A stretch of 64,000 nucleotides of DNA from Massilia forsythiae (lineage in GTDB: Bacteria; Pseudomonadota; Gammaproteobacteria; Burkholderiales; Burkholderiaceae_D), in contig NZ_CP051685.1 of assembly GCF_012849555.1 (NCBI RefSeq), positions 3,720,001 to 3,784,000 on the forward strand, in the 5' to 3' direction. Below, piece by piece: positions 39,601-47,939 of this stretch. The position numbers and the translations under genes are program-made. Numbering within the stretch: the stretch's first letter is position 1; each line of letters begins with the position of its first letter. The notes under the pieces are model-generated. The model ran no database searches. It was not told the DNA's origin and saw only the letters and a list, made by a program, of their open reading frames with translations.

Positions 39601-39975
39601 GCCGTTACGCTCCAGCACCACGCTCTGGTGGAAAAACTGGCGCGAACGGCCCTGCAGCACATCCGCATTGACGGGATCGATGAACGGCCTGACCTCGGGC
39701 CAGCATTCGCGGTTGGGCTGGCCGAGTGCGCGCGGATGGCGCGGGCCGCATACCTTGGCATAGCCGTCGTTGTAGATCTGGATGAGTTCGGCACCCCACA
39801 GCAGGACCGTGGGAATCGGCGAATGCACCACCAGGTCGACCAGCGTGCGCAGCGCCGGCGACCAGGCGCCGATCGGTCCGAGGGGCGTGGACGACCAGTC
39901 GAAACCACGGATCATGGCGCCCAGTTCGCCGCCGTCGGCCGGCCACGCAGGGCTGCTAGAAGAAACTTCCAACAT
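36661..39975 (-). CDS. Multi-PAS/GAF hybrid histidine kinase with receiver (paralog A)
   Basis: A 1104-residue soluble hybrid kinase. An N-terminal PAS-like domain (FDWSSTPLGPIGAWSPALRT) is followed by two more PAS domains, a GAF domain (about 430-590), another PAS (about 615-720), HisKA with the phospho-His in TGGLAHDFNNLLASI near residue 737, HATPase_c (NLCINARDAMPDGG, GTGLGLSMIYGFARQSGG) and a C-terminal receiver with VTDIGLAGG near 1025. ATG at 39975 is preferred to TTG at 40065, which would add unrelated sequence. It is closely related to the kinase at 42775-46065. Signal unknown; GAF/PAS suggest a bound small molecule or redox cue. Confidence 0.92.
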   Translation of the reverse strand: MLEVSSSSPAWPADGGELGAMIRGFDWSSTPLGPIGAWSPALRTLVDLVVHSPIPTVLLWGAELIQIYNDGYAKVCGPRHPRALGQPNRECWPEVRPFIDPVNADVLQGRSRQFFHQSVVLERNGVPEQAWFDLVYSPAYDGARVKGVFATVIETTESVRATQALQLNDERFHTFASAGVVYRMSPDWSEMQQLNGHGILADTVAPNRDWLHEYIHPDDQPGVLAAIGRAIASRSVFEHEHRVRRADGSFGWTLSRAVPMLDADGAIREWFGTATDITERKRSQEELRRADQRIALALDAGAVAGTWYWDVVRDRFTADSRFSRYFSLDPQALQRGVPLAQVVQSIHPDDEPMVARLIGEAMARGGHYRAEYRVRQGDGGYRWVEANGHVDHDAHGQPLTFPGVIVDIEARKQREARQAALLHLGDRLRQAEQADDAVRIAGAIAGATLGAARAGFGRVDRIAGTIEVADDWCAGPAIGSIAGLHHFSDYGSYLADLLRGNTVAIADVGADPRTVPTQGAMHALHITALLNVPLLGSGGLAAVFLVNDERPRAWSEEDIAFIKGVADRTWAEMARLDAARALRELNLDLERQVAATTVDRNRLWQLSQEIMLVAGFDGAITAVNPAWTAVLGWQESDLLGANLFDLLHPDDLAHTIEGAQSLDVTGELAPNFENRYRHRDGSYRWISWNANKGDGVIVAVGRDVSADKARAAALLEAEERLRQSAKMEAVGQLTGGLAHDFNNLLASIGGSLDLLGLRVRMGKTDDLARFVDIAQGAVKRAAALTHRLLAFSRRQPLDARAVDVERLVAGMLDMVRRSIGPEITLDVTGQPGLWPTLADPNQLENALLNLCINARDAMPDGGRLYIGMANTVLEADEAMGYELPAGDYVRLSVRDTGTGMTPEVAAKVFDPFFTTKPIGQGTGLGLSMIYGFARQSGGHVRLDSSPGRGTTMHLVLPRWHGDAGMADDGKAVPATPAVQDGIAVLLVDDEAALRGLMAEALMRLGHHVIEAGNAVGALRALNTGATVDLLVTDIGLAGGTNGRQLAEAARQLRPSLKVLFITGYAEAKLVERSSMDDGTQLMTKPFALDALAQRVAQMAAQPAR

Positions 39976-40181
39976 GTTCAATACTAAAGCGAAAGGAAAT
40001 AAACAGGTCCGTGAGAATGGCGCTACGCCGGCGGCATGCAATGAAGAAGCAACATGCGCAATCAAACCACCAAGATTGTATGCGATTCAATGAAATTGAT
40101 GAGGTAGTTGAAAGAAAATTTTGGACAAGGTGAAGAAATCGGGATGATCGGCATTTTTGGTGTGGTTTTTGTCACCTTGCG

Positions 40182-40187
40182 TATAAT
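40182..40187 (+). promoter_or_regulatory. Candidate -10 element of the NYN-LOTUS gene
   Basis: A consensus TATAAT lies 41 bases upstream of the NYN gene start, in an AT-rich divergent gap. No good -35 hexamer was found at standard spacing; TTGGTG at 40157-40162 gives a 19-base spacer. Confidence 0.4.
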
Positions 40188-40228
40188 CGCCGCAAAGTTT
40201 GTCCTTCATCACTACCCAACAACAATTC

Positions 40229-41980
40229 ATGGCTTCATCTTCTGAAAACATCAGCATGGCGGTATTCTGCGACTTCGAGAACGTCGCCCTCGGCGTGCGC
40301 GATGCGAACTACGAGAAATTCGACATCAAGCCGGTCCTCGAACGCCTGCTGCTCAAGGGCAGCATCGTGGTCAAGAAAGCCTATTGCGACTGGGATCGCT
40401 ACAAGAGCTTCAAGGGACCGATGCACGAGGCGAATTTCGAACTGATCGAGATTCCGCACGTGCGCCAGTCCGGCAAGAACTCGGCCGACATCCGCATGGT
40501 GGTGGATGCGCTCGACCTGTGCTACACCAAGGCCCACGTCGATACCTTCGTGATCATCAGCGGCGACTCCGACTTTTCGCCGCTGGTGTCGAAGCTGCGC
40601 GAAAACGCCAAGAAGGTGATCGGCGTCGGTGTCAAGCAATCGACCTCCGACCTGCTGGTGGCCAACTGCGACGAATTCATCTTCTACGACGACCTGGCGC
40701 GCGAAGTGCGGCGCGCGGCCGCCAAGCGCGACGAGCGCCGCGCCCAGCCGCAGCAGCGCCGTCCGTCCGACGAGGCCAACCGCAAGCGCGAAGAAATGGA
40801 AACGCGCAAGCTGCAGGCGCTGGAAATGGTGGTCGAGACCTTCGACGCGCTGGTCTCGGAGCGCGGCGATACCGGCAAGATCTGGGCCTCGCTGCTGAAG
40901 GACACGCTGAAGCGCCGCCGTCCGGATTTCTCGGAAACTTATTATGGCTTCCGCACTTTCGGCAATTTGCTGGAAGAGGCGCAGACGCGCGGCCTGTTCG
41001 AATTCGGCCGCGACGAAAAGTCCGGCACCTACGTGTACCGCACCAGCCAGGCCGCCGAGGCAATGCCCGGCGGCGTGGAGCTGGAACAGGCGGCAGCGCC
41101 GGGCGCCCTCGACGCGGAAGCGGCGGATGCTGCCGAGCAGGGCGCCGATGCCGCGCCGGCGGCCGTGGAAGCGCCGGTACGCGAAGCGCGCGGCCGTGGC
41201 CGCGGGCGCGGACGCAAGGGCCGCGAGCAGCAGGCCGAGCAGCCGTCCGAAGCCAGCGGCGCCGCTGCGGCGCCGGGCGCGCGCGACGATGGCGTGCGCG
41301 CCGACGACGCGGCGGTGCAGGCGCCGGGCGCGTGGACGGCGCCGACGCCGGACCTGGCGGAAGCCGGGCCGGTCGAGGCCTCGCCGGTGGCTTCGCTGAT
41401 CGATGCCGCCGCGGCCGCAGCGGCCGCCACGATGCCGGATGCGGGCGACGGCCAGCCGGAGGCTGCCTCCCGGGCGGTGGACGCGGCGGACCAGGTGCCC
41501 GGCGCGCAGCAGCCGCCGGCGGACGTCACGCCGTCGCCGAAGGAACGCCGCCGCGCCCCGCGCGCACCGCGCAAGACGGCGGCGCGCAAGGATGCCGGTG
41601 CACAGGGCGCCGACACCGCCGCAGCCGCCACGCCGGCCGCCGTGACGCCGCCGGCCGATGCCGCCGGCGCGCCGGCAAGCGCATCGTCCAGCGGCGACGG
41701 CGCGGCAGCGGGCGCCGCCGAGCCGGAACACCAGCAGGACGGCGCCGCGGCGACGGCTGCGGCGGTCGACACCGCGGCGGTCGAAACCGCGGCGGCCGGC
41801 ACTGCGGCGCTCGGCACCGATGTTGCCGCGGACGCCGAGCCGGGCGAAGGCGAGGACGCCCAGGCCGACCAGGCAGCGCGCAAGAAGTCGTCGCGTCCGG
41901 CCCACAAGGCGCCGTCGCGCAAGCCGGCCGCGCGCTCGCGCCGTCCGGCCAAGCCGAAGGCCACGCCGGAAAACGGCTGA
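40229..41980 (+). CDS. NYN (PIN-like) nuclease with LOTUS domain and histone-like tail
   Basis: A 583-residue protein in three parts. The N-terminal NYN/PIN-like domain has the acidic cluster AVFCDFENVALG (Asp 15), SADIRMVVDALDL and IISGDSDFSPLV (Asp 113 and 115), expected of metal-dependent RNases. A LOTUS/OST-HTH domain follows at about residues 195-270 (GFRTFGNLLEEAQTRGLFEF), an RNA-binding fold. Residues 271-583 are Ala/Pro-rich and disordered, with an RGRGRGRKGR patch and a Lys/Arg-Pro-Ala tail resembling histone H1-like proteins. ATG at 40229 is chosen over TTG at 40199. RNA cleavage or RNA-protein granule roles are inference. Confidence 0.88.
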   Translation: MASSSENISMAVFCDFENVALGVRDANYEKFDIKPVLERLLLKGSIVVKKAYCDWDRYKSFKGPMHEANFELIEIPHVRQSGKNSADIRMVVDALDLCYTKAHVDTFVIISGDSDFSPLVSKLRENAKKVIGVGVKQSTSDLLVANCDEFIFYDDLAREVRRAAAKRDERRAQPQQRRPSDEANRKREEMETRKLQALEMVVETFDALVSERGDTGKIWASLLKDTLKRRRPDFSETYYGFRTFGNLLEEAQTRGLFEFGRDEKSGTYVYRTSQAAEAMPGGVELEQAAAPGALDAEAADAAEQGADAAPAAVEAPVREARGRGRGRGRKGREQQAEQPSEASGAAAAPGARDDGVRADDAAVQAPGAWTAPTPDLAEAGPVEASPVASLIDAAAAAAAATMPDAGDGQPEAASRAVDAADQVPGAQQPPADVTPSPKERRRAPRAPRKTAARKDAGAQGADTAAAATPAAVTPPADAAGAPASASSSGDGAAAGAAEPEHQQDGAAATAAAVDTAAVETAAAGTAALGTDVAADAEPGEGEDAQADQAARKKSSRPAHKAPSRKPAARSRRPAKPKATPENG

Positions 41981-42083
41981 TCCGCCCGCGCGCGGCGCGC
42001 CGGCCGGCGCCGCCCGTGTGCAATAATGACAATGCAGGGGCGCCGGCGTCCCTGCATTCCGTCTGCCACTGCCAGGAGCCGCC

Positions 42084-42569
42084 ATGCGAACGCCCTCCGC
42101 ATCGATCGCGCGCCAGCCCGTTGCGCTGGCCGCCGCATTTGCCGCTGCCTGTCTTGTGTCGGCGGCGCTGCAGCCGGCATGCGCGGCGCCGGCATCCGCT
42201 GCCACCGCCCCGCCCGCATCCCATCCGCTGCTCGGCATCTGGACCCTGAGCATCCCCCAGCTCGGCTGCTCGGAAACCTATCATTTCCGCGGCGACGGCA
42301 CCACGCTGGTCAAGAGCGCGCAGGAGATCTCCGAGAGCGAGTTCACCGTGGACGTCAAACCCAGCGCCAGGGGCTTCTACAAGCTGCAGGACCGCATCGT
42401 CAAGGACAACGGCAAGCAGGATTGCTCGGGCGAGATCATGAAGGTCGGCACGCGCGCCACCAATTTCCTGCGCTTCCACCCGTCCGGCGCGCGCTTCGTG
42501 ATGTGCCAGGACGAGACCATGGCCGCCTGCATCGGCCCGTTCGAGCGCATGCCGGGCCAGGGCATCTGA
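42084..42569 (+). CDS. Exported hypothetical protein
   Basis: A 161-residue protein with a signal peptide (VALAAAFAAACLVSAALQPACAAPA). The mature part has a WTLSIPQLGCSETYHFRGDG opening and four cysteines (near residues 82, 133, 151, 158) that could pair. The start resembles small lipocalin-like or beta-strand periplasmic proteins (GIWTLSIP, then a YHFRGDGT strand), but no family was identified. It is followed by a large hybrid kinase gene, with a 205-base gap. Confidence 0.65.
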   Translation: MRTPSASIARQPVALAAAFAAACLVSAALQPACAAPASAATAPPASHPLLGIWTLSIPQLGCSETYHFRGDGTTLVKSAQEISESEFTVDVKPSARGFYKLQDRIVKDNGKQDCSGEIMKVGTRATNFLRFHPSGARFVMCQDETMAACIGPFERMPGQGI

Positions 42570-42774
42570 TCCTCGTTCCCGGGCGCAGCGCCGGGATGGC
42601 GGCGCCGGCTTGTGGCATCGCTGCAACCGGCGCCGGCCGCCGGGCAGCGCCCGCCTTTCCGGATTGTCCTGTCCATACGATATTGTGTATCCTGTCGCCC
42701 ATTGCGTCTGCAAGCAATAGGCAGCGCTCCGCCATACCGTTCCCCTTCCATCGCGCCCCGGACGGCGCCCGCCC

Positions 42775-45700
42775 ATGCCCGACAGCCATACCATCACCGA
42801 CCGCCAAGCCCGCCTGATCATCGACAATGCGGTCGACTACGCCATCATCGGCCTCGACCTGCACGGCGTCATCACCTCGTGGAACGTCGGCGCCGCCAAC
42901 GTCATGGGCTGGTCGGCCAGGGAGGCGATCGGCCGGCCGGCGCAGATGATCTTCACGCCGGAAGACGTCGATGCGCACATCCCGGCCGCCGAGATGAGCG
43001 CCGCCATCCGCACCGGGCGCGGCATCGACGAGCGCTGGCACCTGCGCAAGGACGGTTCGCGCTTCTGGGGGAATGGCGAGATCATGCCGCTGCGTAACGA
43101 GCGCGGCGAGCTGGAAGGCTACATGAAGATCCTGCGCGACCGCACCGCGCAGCACGAGGTCGCCACCGCGCTGGTGGAAAGCGAAGACCGCTACCGCACC
43201 CTGCACGATGCGATGGAAGAGGGCTTCTGCCTGATCGAAGTGCGCTGCGGCGACGACGCCAGGCCGATCGATTACCGCTTCCTGGAAACGAACGCCGCGT
43301 TCGAGCGCCACACCGGGCTGGCGGACGCGGTCGGCGCCTGGGTGCGCGACCTGTTGCCGCAGCACGAGCAGCACTGGTTCGACATCTACGCCCGCATCGC
43401 GCTGACGGGCGAGTCGGCGCGCTTCGAACTGCCGTCGCAGGCGCTCGGGCGGCGCTACGAAGTGTTCGCCTACCGCGTCGGCGACCCGGACAAGCGCGTG
43501 GTCGCGGTCCTGTTCAGCGACATCACGCTGCGGCGCGCCAAGGATGCCCGGCTGAAGGACAGCGAGGACCACCTGCGCCAGCTGAACGGCATGTTGCGCG
43601 GTAACGAAGCCAACCTGCGCCTGTTGCTGGACACGATCGGCGAAGGTTTCTATGCGGTCGACCGCGACGGCCTGACCACCACCTGCAACGCCGCCTTCCT
43701 GCGCATGATGGGCTTCGCCCGGGTCGAGGACGTGGTCGGGAGCAGGCTGCACGACCTGATCCACCATTCGCACCCGGGCGGTGCGCCCTATGCCGAGGCC
43801 GACTGTCCGATCTACCTGGCGGCCAGCGCCGGCATTCCCGCCCATGTGAAGGAGGAACTGTTCTTTCCGCTGCATGGGGCGCCGCTGTGGGTGGAGTACC
43901 GGGCCACGCCGATCCTGCAGGACGGCGTGCTGCAGGGGGCGATCTGCACCTTCCAGGACGTGTCGGAGCAGCGCCGGCGCGATCAGGCGCAAAAGAAGGC
44001 GGAGGCATTCGGCACGGCCCTGCTGCAGCTGAGCGACAGCCTGCGCGACCTGCAGGACGTCGCCGCCATGCAGGCGGCCGCGACCGGCGTCATCGGCGCC
44101 ACGCTCGAGGCCGGCCGGGTCGGTTACGGCCTGGTGGCCGCGGACAACCAGACCTTCACCGTGCCGCAGGACTGGACCGCGTCCGGCTTCCCCTCGCTGG
44201 CCGGCGCCTACCGGCTGGACGATTACGGCCTGTACGCCGCCGACCTGCGCGCCGGCAGGACCGTGGTCATCGACGACGTGCGCGTCGACCCGCGCACCGC
44301 CGCCGATCCGGAACCGCTGGTGGCGCTGTCGGTCGGCGCGCTGATCAACCATCCGGTGGTCGAGCAGGGGCGCATCGTCGCCGTCCTGTACGTCAACGAT
44401 GCCCACGCGCGCGCCTGGCGCGACGACGAGGTCGCGTTCGTGCGCGACGCCGCCGACCGCCTGCGCCAGGCGAGCGAGCGGCGGCGCGCCGAACTGGACC
44501 TGCACGACCTGAACGCCAGGCTGGAAAGCGAGGTCGAGGCCCGTACCGCCGAACGCGACCGCATGTGGAACATTTCGCCGGACCTGATGGTCGTCATGGC
44601 CCCGGACGGCACCTACCGGCGCGCGAATCCGGCCTGGAAAACGGTACTCGGCTACGAGCCGGCCGAGCTCGCCGGTATCGGCGCGGCGCACCTGGCGCAC
44701 CCGGACGACAGCGCGGCGACGCAGGCGGCGCTCGGGCTGGCGCAGAACAATGCGCTGCCGTCCTTCGAGAACCGTTTCCGCCACAAGGACGGCAGCTACC
44801 GCTGGATCCAGTGGGCGGCGGCGCCGGGCGGCGATGAGATCTTTGCCATCGGGCGCGACGTGACCGCATCCCGCGAAGCCGCCGAGCGCCTGGTACAGGC
44901 CGAAGAACAGCTGCGCCAGAGCCAGAAGATGGAAGCGGTCGGCCAGCTGACCGGCGGCCTGGCCCACGATTTCAACAACCTGCTGGCCGGCATTTCCGGA
45001 TCCATCGAGCTGATGCAGATGAGGATGCAGCAGGGGCGTCTCGCCGATCTCGGCCGCTACCTCACGGCGGCGCAGGGCGCGACCAGGCGCGCCGCCGCCC
45101 TGACGCACCGGCTGCTGGCGTTCTCGCGGCGCCAGACGCTCGATCCGAAACTCACCGACGTCAACCGGCTGGTGGGCGGCATGCAGGACATGATCCAGCG
45201 CACCGTCGGCCCCGCCGTCGCGCTGGAGGTGGTGGGCGCGGCCGGGTTGTGGCCGGTGCTGGTGGACCCGTCGCAGCTCGAGAATGCCTTGCTGAACCTG
45301 TGCATCAATGCGCGCGACGCGATGCCGGATGGCGGCCGCGTCACGGTGGAAACCATGAACAAGTGGTTCGATGCGCGCGCGGCGCGCCTGCTCGACATGC
45401 CGGAAGGAGACTACGTGTCGTTGTGCGTCAGCGATAGCGGCACCGGCATGACCCCGGAAGTGGTGGCGCGCGCGTTCGAACCCTTCTTCACGACCAAGCC
45501 GATCGGCGAGGGCACCGGCCTGGGCCTGTCGATGATCTACGGTTTCGCCCAGCAATCGGGCGGCCAGGTGCGCATCTACTCGGAAGTGGGCGAGGGCACC
45601 ACCGTGTGCATCTACCTGCCGCGCCGCCGGGGCGAAGCCGATGCCGGCGCGGCCGCCGGGGAGGGCGCGCTGCCGTATGCGCAGCGCGGCGCCACGGTGC

Positions 45701-46065
45701 TGGTGGTGGACGACGACGCCACCGTGCGCATGCTGGTGGTCGACATCCTGGAAGAACTCGGGTATGCGGCGATCGAGGCGGCCGACGGCAGGGAGGGCCT
45801 GAAGATCCTCGCGTCGGACCGGGCGATCGACCTCTTGATCACGGACGTCGGCCTGCCGGGCGGCATGAACGGCCGCCAGATGGCGGATGCCGCGCGCGTC
45901 CAGCGGCACGGCCTGAAAGTGTTGTTCATTACCGGGTACGCGGAAAACGCCGTGATCAGGAACGGCCACCTGGATCCGGGCATGGCGGTGCTGACCAAGC
46001 CGTTCGCGATGGACACCATGGCGGCGCGCATCCAGGCGCTGATCGACGCGCCGCCGCAGGGCTGA
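42775..46065 (+). CDS. Multi-PAS/GAF hybrid histidine kinase with receiver (paralog B)
   Basis: A 1096-residue soluble hybrid kinase: PAS (about 10-125), PAS-like (140-260), PAS (275-400), GAF (415-560), PAS (585-690), HisKA with phospho-His 731 (TGGLAHDFNNLLAGI), HATPase_c (NLCINARDAMPDGG, GTGLGLSMIYGFAQQSGG) and a receiver with Asp 1024 (ITDVGLPGG) and TKPF. From GAF to receiver it runs parallel to the kinase at 36661-39975, while the N-terminal PAS sets differ. It is convergent with a degenerate receiver gene. Signal and output are unknown; the DNA-binding partner is not apparent. Confidence 0.92.
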   Translation: MPDSHTITDRQARLIIDNAVDYAIIGLDLHGVITSWNVGAANVMGWSAREAIGRPAQMIFTPEDVDAHIPAAEMSAAIRTGRGIDERWHLRKDGSRFWGNGEIMPLRNERGELEGYMKILRDRTAQHEVATALVESEDRYRTLHDAMEEGFCLIEVRCGDDARPIDYRFLETNAAFERHTGLADAVGAWVRDLLPQHEQHWFDIYARIALTGESARFELPSQALGRRYEVFAYRVGDPDKRVVAVLFSDITLRRAKDARLKDSEDHLRQLNGMLRGNEANLRLLLDTIGEGFYAVDRDGLTTTCNAAFLRMMGFARVEDVVGSRLHDLIHHSHPGGAPYAEADCPIYLAASAGIPAHVKEELFFPLHGAPLWVEYRATPILQDGVLQGAICTFQDVSEQRRRDQAQKKAEAFGTALLQLSDSLRDLQDVAAMQAAATGVIGATLEAGRVGYGLVAADNQTFTVPQDWTASGFPSLAGAYRLDDYGLYAADLRAGRTVVIDDVRVDPRTAADPEPLVALSVGALINHPVVEQGRIVAVLYVNDAHARAWRDDEVAFVRDAADRLRQASERRRAELDLHDLNARLESEVEARTAERDRMWNISPDLMVVMAPDGTYRRANPAWKTVLGYEPAELAGIGAAHLAHPDDSAATQAALGLAQNNALPSFENRFRHKDGSYRWIQWAAAPGGDEIFAIGRDVTASREAAERLVQAEEQLRQSQKMEAVGQLTGGLAHDFNNLLAGISGSIELMQMRMQQGRLADLGRYLTAAQGATRRAAALTHRLLAFSRRQTLDPKLTDVNRLVGGMQDMIQRTVGPAVALEVVGAAGLWPVLVDPSQLENALLNLCINARDAMPDGGRVTVETMNKWFDARAARLLDMPEGDYVSLCVSDSGTGMTPEVVARAFEPFFTTKPIGEGTGLGLSMIYGFAQQSGGQVRIYSEVGEGTTVCIYLPRRRGEADAGAAAGEGALPYAQRGATVLVVDDDATVRMLVVDILEELGYAAIEAADGREGLKILASDRAIDLLITDVGLPGGMNGRQMADAARVQRHGLKVLFITGYAENAVIRNGHLDPGMAVLTKPFAMDTMAARIQALIDAPPQG

Positions 46066-46110
46066 CGGGTTGCGGCCGCGTGCGCCATGCGCCGCGCAGC
46101 CGGCGCCGCG

Positions 46111-46476
46111 CTACCCGTGGCGCCAGGTGTGTTTTGCCTGCAGCAATGCGATCACGGCTTCGACTTCGTCCAGCGAAAACGGCTTGGGCAGCGCCATGTC
46201 GAATCCGTCCGGTACGCCGCCTTGCGCCGCGCTTGCCTTGGTCGTGACCAGGGCGGCCAGGGGTTGCAGCGCGCGCGCCGCCGCCGCGAACGCCCGGCCG
46301 TGCTGGTCGACCGGGTCGATGTTGGTGAAGATGACGTCGGCCCGCTGCTGCGCCAGGACCGCCAGCGCTTCGGCGGCGGTGCGCGCCACGGCGACCTCGT
46401 GCCCCTTCAGGCGCATCATGTCGCGCACCGCTGCGCTCACCTCGGAATCGCTGTCGACTATCAGGAGCTTAGCCAT
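46111..46476 (-). CDS. Degenerate stand-alone receiver (phospho-Asp replaced by Asn)
   Basis: A 121-residue receiver-like protein. The strand that should carry the phosphorylated Asp reads DVIFTNIDPVDQHG; aligned with CheY, Asn occupies the phospho-acceptor position. The acidic pair is reduced to VDSDSE. The conserved Thr (VTTKA) and Lys (ALPKPF) remain. Normal phosphorylation is therefore unlikely and a phosphorylation-independent pseudo-receiver is suggested. It lies 48 bases downstream of the RsbRD-type kinase gene on the same strand. Confidence 0.8.
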   Translation of the reverse strand: MAKLLIVDSDSEVSAAVRDMMRLKGHEVAVARTAAEALAVLAQQRADVIFTNIDPVDQHGRAFAAAARALQPLAALVTTKASAAQGGVPDGFDMALPKPFSLDEVEAVIALLQAKHTWRHG

Positions 46477-46524
46477 TGGAAATCGTCGTTCGCATGGTTG
46501 GTTGACGCTGCTGCCGGGCGTGCG

Positions 46525-47673
46525 CTAGCGCGCCGCCAGCGAATGGCCGCTGGCGCTGCCGACGAAGGGCGTGCAATCCACCGGTATGTCGATCAGGAAG
46601 GTGGTGCCGGTCTCGGGCGCGCTGTCCACGGCGATGCTGCCGCCGTGGCTCTCGGCCACGCGCTTGACGAACGGCAGGCCCACGCCCCAGCCCTCGGCCG
46701 CTGCGGCGGCGCCGTCGCGCGTGAGGTAGTCGAAGATCGGTCCGTAGCGCTCCTTCGGGATCGGGTTGCCGGTGTTGTGCACCGACAGCATCAGGCGGCC
46801 GCGGGTATGTGCCGCCACGATGCCGACAGCGCCGCCGTCGCCGTACTTGATGGCGTTGTTGATCAGGTTTTCCAGCGCGCGGCGCATGGTGCGCCGGCAC
46901 CAGAAGCCGTGGATCGGCTCGGTGCGCGCGCAGACCTCGACCCCGCCCGATTGCCGGTACTCGGCCGACACTTCGGCGACCAGGTCGGCCATGTCGAATG
47001 CAGACAGTTCGAGCGGCAGTTGTTCGCCGGCGTTCGAGGTCAGCGCGTCGAGCAGCTCGGTCATCATGTGCGCCAGGCGCTGCGCGTTGGATGCGATCTT
47101 GGCCGCGGCGCGCCTGGCGATGGCGGGATCGGACGCGATCTGCACCACTTCGGCGCCGTTCATGATCACCGCCAGCGGCGTGCGCATGTCGTGCGACAGC
47201 GAGGCGGCGAGCTTGCGGCGCAGGTCGTCCTGGATGAGCACGAATTCGCGCACCGCTTCGCGCACCGCATGGTTGATGGAGCGGTCGATGACGTTCCAGT
47301 CGGCCGCCGTCAGCGCGACGCGCCCGTCCGCTTCCGCCGCGATCGACTCGCGCAGGATCTGGTATTCGTGGATCACCTGGTCGGGGCCGAACGGGGTCAT
47401 GCGCGCGCGCTCGCTGCCGTGGACGGCGGCGGCGTTGGTGTTGCTGGTGGCATCCTGGCGGCAATGGCCGGGGCTGAGCGCTTCCGCGATATTGTCGAAA
47501 AACGCCGGGAGGGTGTTGGTCAGCACCGGACTGCGCAGGGCGTCGGCGCCTTCGACGCGCGAGCGGATCTCGCGTTCCCAACGCGTCATGGTCGCATCGC
47601 GCAGGGCGAGGAATTGCCGCGCCGTTGCGGACAAGCCGCGCTCATTGCAATTTTGGTCGGTAGCCAGGTTCAT
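46525..47673 (-). CDS. Soluble histidine kinase with RsbRD-like N terminus
   Basis: A 382-residue kinase without membrane segments. The N-terminal 150 residues (MTRWEREIRSRVEG, LPAFFDNIAEAL, QVIHEYQILRESI) resemble the RsbRD sensory domain of stressosome-type proteins. HisKA has the phospho-His near residue 161 (SLSHDMRTPLAVIM), and HATPase_c has RALENLINNAIKYG and a GWGVGLPFVKRVAESHGG box. ATG at 47673 is chosen; the longer reading to 47871 adds low-complexity sequence. It is flanked by two stand-alone receivers, one degenerate downstream and one intact and divergent. Confidence 0.85.
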   Translation of the reverse strand: MNLATDQNCNERGLSATARQFLALRDATMTRWEREIRSRVEGADALRSPVLTNTLPAFFDNIAEALSPGHCRQDATSNTNAAAVHGSERARMTPFGPDQVIHEYQILRESIAAEADGRVALTAADWNVIDRSINHAVREAVREFVLIQDDLRRKLAASLSHDMRTPLAVIMNGAEVVQIASDPAIARRAAAKIASNAQRLAHMMTELLDALTSNAGEQLPLELSAFDMADLVAEVSAEYRQSGGVEVCARTEPIHGFWCRRTMRRALENLINNAIKYGDGGAVGIVAAHTRGRLMLSVHNTGNPIPKERYGPIFDYLTRDGAAAAAEGWGVGLPFVKRVAESHGGSIAVDSAPETGTTFLIDIPVDCTPFVGSASGHSLAAR

Positions 47674-47875
47674 GAAGTGCTCGATGGAAAGCCGGCGTGC
47701 GGACGTTGATGGACCGCGGCCGCACGGCGCGTGCGCCGGAGGCGCGGTATGCTGCCGCGGGGCTGGGCGAACGGCATGTCGATGTTGCGGGCATGATTTT
47801 ACATTCAATTCGCTGAGCATGCCTGTCGCCGCGCGGCCGGACAGCCGGGACCGGCGTTCGATTGAATGCAACAGT

Positions 47876-47905
47876 TGTCAATATTATGCGACTCGGGCAT
47901 ATAAT
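47876..47905 (+). promoter_or_regulatory. Sigma-70-type promoter of the receiver gene
   Basis: TTGTCA (47876-47881) and TATAAT (47900-47905) are separated by 18 bases, a near-consensus housekeeping promoter, and the ATG of the receiver gene follows 34 bases later. It is one of the best promoter matches noticed in the window. Confidence 0.7.
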
Positions 47906-47939
47906 CGGCACATACAGCGAAATTTTTGATAGGCAAGCC

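Noticed and set aside
40229-41980. Repeat array or CRISPR-like structure in the Ala-rich tail
   Set aside because: GC-rich repeats here come from Ala/Pro codons without fixed spacers or repeat units; it is protein low complexity.
42436-45969. Minus-strand frame of over 1100 codons opposite the hybrid kinase
   Set aside because: The plus-strand product has clear PAS, GAF, HisKA and receiver motifs; the opposite frame has none and is compositionally a shadow.
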